The position numbers and the translations under genes were made by a program. This document shows, piece by piece, positions 56,515-64,000 of a stretch of DNA of 64,000 bases. Position 1 is the first letter of the stretch. The number at the start of each line of letters is the position of its first letter. The stretch covers positions 7,564,001 to 7,628,000 of the forward strand of contig OZ231126.1 of the NCBI GenBank assembly GCA_965153355.1, read 5' to 3'. The stretch is from Flaccisagitta enflata (taxonomy: Eukaryota; Chaetognatha; Sagittoidea; Aphragmophora). The notes under the pieces are model-generated. The model worked only from the letters and a program-made list of their open reading frames with translations. It made no database searches and was not told the origin of the DNA.

Positions 56515-56515
56515 G
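56407..56515 (+). repeat. (AAC)n microsatellite
   Basis: About 36 AAC triplets in the intron between the first two dynein linker exons in this block. Confidence 0.96.
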
Positions 56516-56778
56516 GGGACCAAATAAAAAGGCCTGCTTCATTTCCACAAGCGAATGAATAAACAAACAAAAGAACGGACGAACAAAAAAAAAGAAAAGA
56601 AAGAAATGAGCGTACCAGGTACAGAGGGACAAATGAATTCAATTACTCTTCCTGTAGGATCGGACAAAGACAAAAAGAAACAGAAAAACAATTGAGCAAA
56701 CATTTAAAACAAAGAGCAAAATCATAATCAATCATTCAAGACGAAGAAAATAGAACAACTTCACTCTGAGTCACTGAC

Positions 56779-57045
56779 CTGGGCTGGGAATGACTGCAAG
56801 AATTCTAGCAACTGAAATCCTTGATCGTTGATGGCGACGGCGGCAGTTCTGATGACCAGATGCAAGGACCTTTGAGATTCGATGAGCAGATTGTTGAGCC
56901 ACACTTCCACACTGCCCTCGGCCTTGACGGGCCGTTCCAACTCGATCGTCTCGCCCTCTTGAGAGTAAACGGCGAGAATCTTGTCGTATTCGCGATCGTG
57001 AAATTTGACTGTCTTGATGTTGTCAAAGATCGAGAGCAGATGAGA
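56779..57045 (-). CDS. DNAH5-like: Axonemal dynein heavy chain, linker exon 1
   Basis: The 267-nt exon encodes 89 residues: [20 protein letters not shown], then [36 protein letters not shown] and [12 protein letters not shown]. The order of motifs matches the linker of DNAH5/DNAH8 chains and continues into the next two exons without gaps. The acceptor is TTTTCAG/TCT and the donor CCCAG/GTCAGT. Three partial copies of its 5' edge lie upstream. Earlier (tail) exons are not recognised at higher coordinates, and the XK-related gene lies there on the other strand. Confidence 0.95.
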
Positions 57046-57490
57046 CTGAAAAGAGGGAGAGACAATTGATTGATTAGATGATTGATTGATTGATTGATGA
57101 GAATCTTGTCGTATTCGCGATCGTGAAATTTGACTGTCTTGATGTTGTCAAAGATCGAGAGCAGATGAGACTGAAAAGAGGGGAAAGAAAACGGATTGAT
57201 TGATTAAATGATTGATTAATTGGTTGATTGATTGATTTATCAATCAGAATCTTGTTGTGTTCACGATCGAAAAATTTGTCTGTCATGATGTTGTCAAAGA
57301 TCGAGAGCAGATGAGACTGGAAAGAGGGGAAAGAAAACGGATTGATTGATTAAATGATTGAATAATTGGTTGATTGATTGATTTATCAATCAGAATCTTG
57401 TGTTCACGATCGAAAAATTTGTCTGTCATGATGTTGTCAAAGATCGTGAGCAGATGAGACTGGAAAGAGGGGAAAGAAAACGGATTGATT
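57046..57490 (-). repeat. Three tandem partial copies of the linker exon 1 acceptor edge
   Basis: The first ~72 bases of the exon with their acceptor, plus (TTGATTGATTGA)-like intron sequence, recur at about 57101-57175, 57247-57322 and 57393-57468. The period is 125-146 bp. The near copy is almost perfect; the two far ones are diverged but keep TTCCAG/TCTCATCTG. Confidence 0.9.
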
Positions 57491-57963
57491 GATTAAATAA
57501 TATAGGGGTCAGTCAAGGCTGTTTCAATTAATGTCCGCGGTTAAAATATCGCAATCCCGAATTCTTGACTTCTGATGTATCGGCTTTTTTTTTTGTCAGT
57601 CTTTTGTCACGTCGCAGACCGGCCCAATAAAGATCTTAAAATGGTTCAACCTCAATCAAATCATCAAACCATCATCAGATCAGCCCCATATCGCTTTTTG
57701 AGCAGCGGCCACGAAGGAAACAGAGATCTTGCGTTTCTAGCTGTGCCAACTACGGTTACAATTTTTTTTTCAAACACCTGTCAAAATGATCAAATTTGTG
57801 GGTAACAGGAAATTAATAAAAACGTAGCTAATTCCTTTAGATCTCCTGGAGAAAACAGTTACTTTTTGAATAATGACCTGTTGTTTATTTATCTCAATAG
57901 TATATCAATAAATGAACAGATCGTTTGGACAGACACAAACCCATACATGGGTAGACATCAACC
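57491..57963 (+). other. Upstream region of the XK-related gene
   Basis: No gene is seen. The stretch runs from the dynein junction copies to the ATG at 57964 and probably holds the promoter of the XK-related gene. No certain TATA or initiator can be picked. Confidence 0.35.
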
Positions 57964-58698
57964 ATGGGTTTTTGCACGGATCTTCGTCAAGCATTTGTCA
58001 TTCTAATAAAAGGATTATTCACGTGGCCTCCTCGCTTTATTCTCCTCACCACAATCCTCTACTACTTTGATATTGGATCAGATGTCGTTTTAGGCATTCG
58101 ATACCTCATCGACGGCGACATATGGTGGGGACAGCTGACTCTGGCTTTTGTCGCTTTCCCATTGTTGGTGGCATTTGCCCCTGGCTGCGCTCCAACTGTC
58201 AACAGGAGTACAAAAAGACTTTTTGATTTACCCCACAACGTTGGTCCCTGTTTCGCCGCCGTGGGTTTGATTCCCATCGCGAATCAAGTGGACGCGGCTA
58301 AGATGGCCGCCAACGGGATAACGGACCTCTCGCGTCCCAAAATCCACGCGTCTCTGGTTTTCATCATCGAGATGTTGTCGGAGGCCGTTCCTCAGCTTAC
58401 CCTACAATTGTACATCGCCAGTAAGACCAACAGCTTAGATTGGCTCGAGATTCTCTCCATGGGTTCTTCCTTACTCACCATTTCTTTGTCTGGCGTCGAT
58501 CATTTGATGATTTTTTTTCGGCTTCACGATCACGAAAGGCCCCGTTTAACCACCACTTGGCCGCGACGTGCCGTAGCCACGGTGATTTTTATAGTTTGGA
58601 TCTTTCTGCAAGTTTCCACCGTGGCTCCATCCATGGCCCTTCGAGGCTCTCTGGGAGGACTGATTTCTTCGGCGTTGAATCAGGGCCTGTTTCTTCTT
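57964..58698 (+). CDS. XKR: XK-related membrane protein, exon 1
   Basis: XK/XKR proteins are multi-pass membrane proteins; some are phospholipid scramblases. The 245 codons read PPRFILLTTILYYFDIGSDV, WWGQLTLAFVAFPLLV, IEMLSEAVPQLTLQLYIAS and SSLLTISLSGVDHLMIF. The ExxPQLxLQLY motif followed by SSLLTIS is the family hallmark. About six hydrophobic segments are seen. The exon is best ended at CTTCTT/GTGACA, because reading on gives only three codons before a stop that lies within a repeat. Confidence 0.82.
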
Positions 58699-58965
58699 GT
58701 GACAATCGCGTTTTGAAAGAGCCACTCAGTCGCGTCGCTCGCCACGTTTGTTCGCTCGCACCGCTCACTCAGCTCACGCACTCCACAGCGCTCCGTTTCG
58801 CTACGCTCTCTTTGCTCGCTTGCTCTGTTTGCGTGCTTGCGTGCTTGCTCACTCACTTCGCTCACTCCCTCGTGGGACGGTTGAAATTCATACATGTGTT
58901 CACGCTGTGAATGCGTTCAATGGGAAGAAACGCGATAGTTGCTGTCACTGGAAACACGCCCTCAG
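58699..58965 (+). repeat. XKR intron made almost wholly of a dispersed repeat
   Basis: GTGACA-ATCGCGTTTT at the left and AAACGCGAT-AGTTGC-TGTCAC at the right are inverted. Between them is a ~220-bp CGCTCACTC-rich repeat also present at 54862-55085. Splicing from GTGACA to CCCTCAG keeps the frame (phase 0 to phase 0). Confidence 0.7.
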
Positions 58966-59385
58966 AGTTACGACCCAAGCGATGATGAAGCGCTGCGAAC
59001 GAGCGCCGAGTTTGGCGTTTCCGTTATCGTTGCTCTTGTTGCTTTTTGCTTCTCCAACTCTCTAACTCGTCTCGTGATCACTCGACGATTCCCCAAAATA
59101 CGGACCCTGGTACTGCTGCTCGTTTCTCTGCTAGTCCACATTTTTGTCGGTCACGTTTCTTTGCGCCTATCCACGAGTTGGTTTCTCGGTCTCGCTCCTT
59201 TCCTTTCTTTGTCATCTTCTTCTTCCTCCATTCCTTCCTTTGTCTGGCCTGACACTCATCCTTTCATTCGCGACTGGATTCTTCATAGCCAAATCCTTCC
59301 TCTGCCTTACAACGCGAGTGACATCAACATCACTTTAACACCTTCGGACTTGTGCAACGTTACCACGGATAATGAGAAGCTTTAA
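58966..59385 (+). CDS. XKR: XK-related membrane protein, exon 2 (end uncertain)
   Basis: It reads SYDPSDDEALRTSAEFGVSV, then IVALVAFCFSNSLTRLV, LVLLLVSLLVHIFVGHVSL and FLGLAPFLSL. An extracellular-like stretch NASDINITLTPSDLCNVT with three N-glycosylation sequons follows. It starts in phase after CCCTCAG. The frame runs to TAA at 59383-59385. The real donor, which must lie before it, could not be chosen. Confidence 0.65.
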   Translation, partial: SYDPSDDEALRTSAEFGVSVIVALVAFCFSNSLTRLVITRRFPKIRTLVLLLVSLLVHIFVGHVSLRLSTSWFLGLAPFLSLSSSSSSIPSFVWPDTHPFIRDWILHSQILPLPYNASDINITLTPSDLCNVTTDNEKL

Positions 59386-60303
59386 TTCACAATCAATCAA
59401 TAATTCATGATTATAATGATTATCATTATCATCGGCATTATCGGCATCATCATCATAATCATCATCGTCGTCATTGTTGCCATCATCATAATCATCATCA
59501 ACGTTCTTGTCAATTAGAATTCGAAAAAAAGTCTTAAACTTGGGATTTCTCCACTCCTTCGAGTCCCTCCTCCTTTTTCTTGACACGTATTTTCGGCAAT
59601 TTAACATCCCTCAATTACAAGCTGCTTGCACTGCACTGCCGTTTTTGACTCGTTGTTGTCCAGTTCCCGGCTCTATTGAAAGGCTTGCAGCTTTATAAAA
59701 GTCACTGGTGCACTCACTTTCTTGCTAGCATGAACAGTTGTTACCTGGGGTATTTTAAAATTCAAAGGAGTTCAAGGAACGCAATATCTCATTTTTGAGA
59801 ACAAGACCAAATACACGTCCAATGCCTGTTGCGGACGGGTGGGCAGGGGTGGAAATGCATGTTTTAACACTTTTCAACTCAATCATGATGGACCAACGGA
59901 CCGACGGACTCATCAGCAATTGGCGCAACTTTCAAACAAGTGACACGGGGTCACAATATCGTTGCGGACGGGTAGGCAGGGGTATCCAACCCCCACCCAC
60001 ACCCCAACCTCCAATCCCACACACAAACACCAACAAAAAAGTAACTTAAATGCTCGTTTTTCCACTTTTCGACTCGATCACCACGGACCGACGGACGGAC
60101 CAACGGACGGACAAAGCCTCTTATAGAGTTGCGTGTCCGCAACTAAAAATGTATCAAATCACATATTTCAAAAAGTATAGATTTATTCAGTTTGCATGGG
60201 AATTGCATGGGAATTCCTTCATTTTATTTTGTCGCAGATGAAGGCATATTTCGAGTGCCGCCTAGCGTCAAAACTTCGCCCTTATCTTTGTCCTTGTATG
60301 CAG
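59386..60303 (+). other. XKR intron with family A element
   Basis: (CAT)-rich simple repeat occurs at 59410-59500. Family A pieces lie at 59800-60148, ending in hairpin AGTTGCG-TGTC-CGCAACT and AAAA. No other gene is seen. Confidence 0.6.
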
Positions 60304-60517
60304 GAGGAATCTGCTTAACTGAATACGCTGAGGAGATTTATCTCTACATCACACGGGGCAGCGTCGTCTGGTTTGCCTACGGCATATTGTTGTTTTGCTG
60401 TTGGCCGCTGATCGACAAGAAATTGTTTCCCTACGACGAAGACAACGAGCAAGCCATTGATGGCCCAATTGAACAGTTTGTGGAATGGACAATATTCCGA
60501 CGTGACACCATTTTCAG
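60304..60517 (+). CDS. XKR: XK-related membrane protein, exon with last membrane segment
   Basis: It reads (x)GICLTEYAEEIYLYITRGSV, VWFAYGILLFCCWPLIDK, KLFPYDEDNEQAID and FVEWTIFRRDTIF(R). The acceptor is TGTATGCAG/GA and the donor TTTTCAG/GTTTGT. It leaves with two bases, which the next exon completes. Confidence 0.7.
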
Positions 60518-61727
60518 GTTTGTTTCAAACGCTGCCGCGTCAGAAGGTCCGTTATGATCTGGTCTGCAGGAACCACATTAGGGAAAAAAGCGCCAAAAGG
60601 GTAGTGAACTTAAACATCGCTGACCATGACGATAGACCCACACCCCCACAAGTCTAAGAAAATAGATCTGTTTGAAAGATGTTTTCTTAGTAGAAAATCT
60701 TAGCTGCTTAAACATTTAGGTTCTACAACCTTGGAAATAAGTTTATCGCATAACTTAAAGCCTCATATCTCCTTTACAAATAACAAAATCTAAGAAAAAT
60801 TGGTGAGGTTCTGAAACGTCTTTGAATTTTCTAACAGTTGGCGCCAACCGCGTTACTGTGCATCTAACCATTTAGAAATGAGAGCTGAATGAAGTTAGGT
60901 ACCTGTTTAGAAAAATGGCATAAAAAAGGCATTTTTAAAACGCGGTTCAAGGGAGATTGCGCACCCGCTCATCTGGCTGTTTCAACAAAGCAATGGCATC
61001 AAAGGCGCAGTGTCAAAGGGCAAACACTTCTCCAGTTAGCCCAGGAACAGCCCAGAACTCAAGCTGATTGAATCTCGATGGTCCCAATTGAGGCAATGGC
61101 AAAGTCAAGAATGTGCAACATGGATGGCAGGACTGAAAAAAAATTGTGCTTAAGTCTGGAGGAAGATCACACTATCATACCTTCAGTCGCAGTGCAAAAG
61201 CATGCTAAGACGCAGGGCAGCGTTTAAAAAGATCAAGTAGGGTGAGACCAAGTATTAAGCTTGTCACAGACATGTTAATTGTACTATCTTGTCCATAAAA
61301 TGCCCCTTAATCAATAATGCGATAAACTTTTTTCCAAGATAGTATCATTTACTGACTATGTAGTTCAAGTCTCTGACTAGCATTGTCATGGCTGACGGCC
61401 CTGAATTTTGCATTTCATGTATGAGGGTATTTTTACTCCATTTTCCTAGATCTCATAAAATTGCACTTTTGAGTTCATTTAGTACTCAGAGGTTTATACC
61501 TTGTCCTCTATATGAATGCCCTGCCCTGAAACTAAACCAAGAGGATAAATTTGGTCTATCTATATTAATATTTGGTAAGAGACGAATGATTTTAGGCCTA
61601 AAATGATTCTATTTCCAGATATTGTATAAATGATGGGACTGTGCCCAGAAGATCTAAAAGATCAAGTAAAACAAAAAGACGAGCCAAAGCACATGCATAT
61701 TGCATATTGCTTTTAATCTAATAACAG
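60518..61727 (+). other. XKR intron, no other gene seen
   Basis: A/T-rich unique-looking sequence. CAAGCTGATTGAATCTCGATGG near 61057 and neighbours look like remnants of a Tc1/mariner transposase reading (…AQELKLIESRWSQL-like), too broken to annotate firmly. Confidence 0.35.
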
Positions 61728-62124
61728 GAAAGCTGCTGCCCAAGGCGAAGAAGAAGACACTACAGTTTTGTTGCAAAATGATGTCATGGACGAAAGCGCC
61801 GACCCTCGGGATGCTGCCGATGAATCCCTGAAAGGAGAGACTCGCGAAGATGACGTCAGAGGTTCGCTGTTGCGATTTGATGTCCATGATATCGTCGACG
61901 CTCATCACGCGACAAATGAAGACGCGAGAGAAGAAACCATTGACGAAGACACTTTGCTGCTGCAGGCTAACGCTCACAAAATGGCCCAAGCTCGCGACGC
62001 AGCAGAGAAGGCTAACAAAAGAGCCCCTGACAATGACGTCACCGTTCCGCTGCTGCAGTTTGACGACAATGAAAATGTCAACGCTTCGCTACTGCAAGTC
62101 CATTACAGCGTGAACTTTTTGTGA
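61728..62124 (+). CDS. XKR: XK-related membrane protein, C-terminal cytoplasmic exon
   Basis: It reads (R)KAAAQGEEEDTTVLLQND, then acidic repeats in which LLQ/LLR-F/N-D phrases recur (TVLLQND, GSLLRFD, TLLLQAN, VPLLQFD, ASLLQVH) about every 30 residues. The acceptor is ATAACAG/G and the stop is TGA 62122-62124. The entry phase fits the previous exon. The periodic LLQ motif suggests a short tandem-repeat origin or repeated adaptor motif. Confidence 0.65.
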
Positions 62125-63776
62125 CTAAACAGCTTCAATCGTGCTGGACAGTCAGCGGACAAAACATGATAGGTATGTACATCATACCGTTGGTTTAGAT
62201 CCAACTTGCTGATAGTATATAAAATATGGTATGCAACAACCAGTGGTTTGAATAACACCCGGCTGTAATATTACAAAATTGTAGCATTACAGTCGGCTGT
62301 GATTCTAATAACCCATTGTTGAATACAACATTTTGTTTGTTACAGCCGGCTGTAACTTGAGCAACTGATTTTTGTATACAATATTTTGTTTTTGAGCAGT
62401 ATGTTTGATCGAAGCCAGTAGTATGATAAATATACCCATAGTGTGTTGTCCACTGACTGTGGAGTGGGTGTGGTTGTGGTACTAATAAGTGTCTGTTTGT
62501 TTCGATAAACTGTGCGCCATTCTTGATGTCAAATGATATATCTAAATTAATATTTATTGTTTATTTAGCTTCTAAACTTGTCTGTACGCTAACTGTTAGT
62601 TATAGGCTGAAAGAAACAAGTAAATCCTTTCTTTATTGTACTTTGAAAAAAAAAACAATTACCAAGTTTATCATTGCTGCGCCAACTATCGTCAAATCTT
62701 GAGCAATTCATTGATCGTTATTTGTGAGAAACGCCAAATATCTCATCCGCACTTGAATTAGTGATACCAAGAACAAATACGATACATGGCAAGCAGCATT
62801 TTTTTCATTTTTCAAATTCTCAGTAGTAAGTGTGTCTTGTTAAACAAGGCTAGATACACAATTACCCAATACCAAAGTCGCTGGGCAGGGGCAGTGATAA
62901 AAAGTTTGAAATATCATCCGGCCAGGAACAGTGCCATAAATAACGCCTATGAACGCCAAAAAAACATGTTGTTACCGACAGACCAACCAACCAACATAGC
63001 GAGTTTTAGAGTAGCGAAGTGGCTATATCACTGTCAAGATTTCATTTTGTGCATGCCTCAATTTGATATCTATGCTGTTCCTTTGGGTGATGTACGAGCC
63101 ATAAGAATGAGGTCATAATTTGTAAAATAACTTTTTCCCTTCTTGTAACTTGGACTCAAGTGTAGAAAGAACAAGCACGATCGGGCAACGATGCATCCTG
63201 AGTGAGTCTCTGCGTGTTTTGAATTATGCGCTTATCATTGCCTAAATATTGAGGGGTAGAAAGGCTGACAGACAGAGGAGAAGACAGAGTGGAAAAGAGG
63301 CCCCCATTAAACGGCATTCAATCGCATCTTCCATTTTGTTTCTCAGATAAAAATTAAAGATACTTACAGGAATGTTGAGGTTTTAGTCGACAAAGAATAA
63401 TGCAGTCGAACCTTTCCCAGTACCGGTGACTACCAAAGCAGCGTTTGGTTAGGAATTTGGCATCGCCGTGGCAAAAAAAAAAAGCTGAGAAATGCGTTTT
63501 ATGAACAAGGGTAACATAAGGACGCACGGACTGACCGACGGACAGACAGGCCCTGTAATAAATATTCGACTTCGAGGATGCCTAAAAAAATTCACACGAT
63601 AGCATCTCCTATGGTTAATTCAGATAATTTAGATTTAAATAAGTAAGAGCTCCTAAGGCTCTTGTCCTTATTCTGGTTTTTTGGTTGCAATGTAATGTTG
63701 TCCTACTCATATAGATTATTGCACTGTATTGGCCATTCTGAGCGAGTCAGAATATTACTTCTACGAAAACGATAGC

Positions 63777-63833
<57 letters not shown>

Positions 63834-64000
63834 GACTGGGTGGGTAAAAAATTTTGTACTTGCTCTATAGCTTGAAAACCATACTTGCTATGGCGGTTTT
63901 TAGCAAAAATTTGAAAGAATTTGAATTTCTCCAAATTTTGGTGTTCTTCTATAGATTTGATGGCTAGTACGAGATTTTTTGCACACCCTGTTAGATAGAT
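62125..64000 (+). other. No gene seen; repeat relics
   Basis: A diverged family A copy lies at 62842-63010 (AACAAGGCTAGATACACAAT) and another tail near 63525-63590 with GACGGACAGACAGG. A satellite-like GAGCTCCTAAGGCTC occurs at 63645 and (GATA)n at 63774-63832. The short TTACAGCCGGCTGTAA near 62340 is a perfect palindrome with relatives at 62290. Confidence 0.5.

Overview
This window is nuclear DNA from an intron-rich, very repeat-rich animal. The unique sequence consists of split eukaryotic genes with GT-AG introns. They include an axonemal (ciliary) dynein heavy chain, a TRIM37-type MATH-domain ubiquitin ligase, an MPPED-type metallophosphoesterase and an XK-related membrane protein. The repeats (CsRn1-type Ty3/gypsy, a Helentron helicase-endonuclease, a CR1/L2-like LINE, hAT and Tc1 MITEs, pearl/DINE-like hairpin elements) suit a marine invertebrate, but the species cannot be named from the sequence.

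Layout. 1-9302: an almost intact Ty3/gypsy element with gag, pol and a probable 2.46 kb 3' LTR. It is followed at 9306 by a second primer-binding-site-like sequence. 10.08-11.37 kb: a long inverted-repeat element with a hAT MITE nested in it. 12.16-16.74 kb, minus strand: six exons of a DNAH5/DNAH8-type dynein heavy chain (late AAA1 to AAA2 P-loop). 16842-16851: a 10-N assembly gap. 16.85-19.24 kb: a Helentron PIF1 helicase fused to an endonuclease, cut by the gap. 19.6-24.6 kb: minisatellites and pearl-like elements. 24.7-32.0 kb, plus strand: seven TRIM37 exons, with a 3.5 kb hAT-type element in one intron. 32.06-36.3 kb: a pearl-like element split by a 3.3 kb LINE. 36-48 kb: mostly repeats. 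48.09-50.11 kb: an intronless MPPED-like gene. 51.1-54.45 kb: a 557 bp satellite, six copies, one holding a TIR element. 55.4-57.05 kb, minus strand: three more dynein exons (linker domain). 57.96-62.12 kb, plus strand: an XK-related gene.

The dynein exons of both contigs lie on the minus strand in the correct protein order, and exon phases match throughout each block. They probably belong to one gene, but about 180 residues of AAA1, including the main P-loop, are not visible in between. Either they fall in the N gap or the scaffold join is wrong. TRIM37 (plus strand, no RING/B-box exons visible) and MPPED lie between the two dynein blocks.

The most unusual signal is a set of tandem repeats seeded exactly on splice junctions of the dynein gene. 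One intron (15793-16637) consists wholly of degenerate copies of its own upstream exon's donor junction. Other exons carry two to five tandem copies of their acceptor or donor edge. A second clear signal is a well-formed -1 frameshift site (slippery GGGAAAC, 6-nt spacer, GC-rich stem) linking gag to pol. Single-base homopolymer frameshifts in the LINE and in a conserved TRIM37 exon may be sequencing errors.
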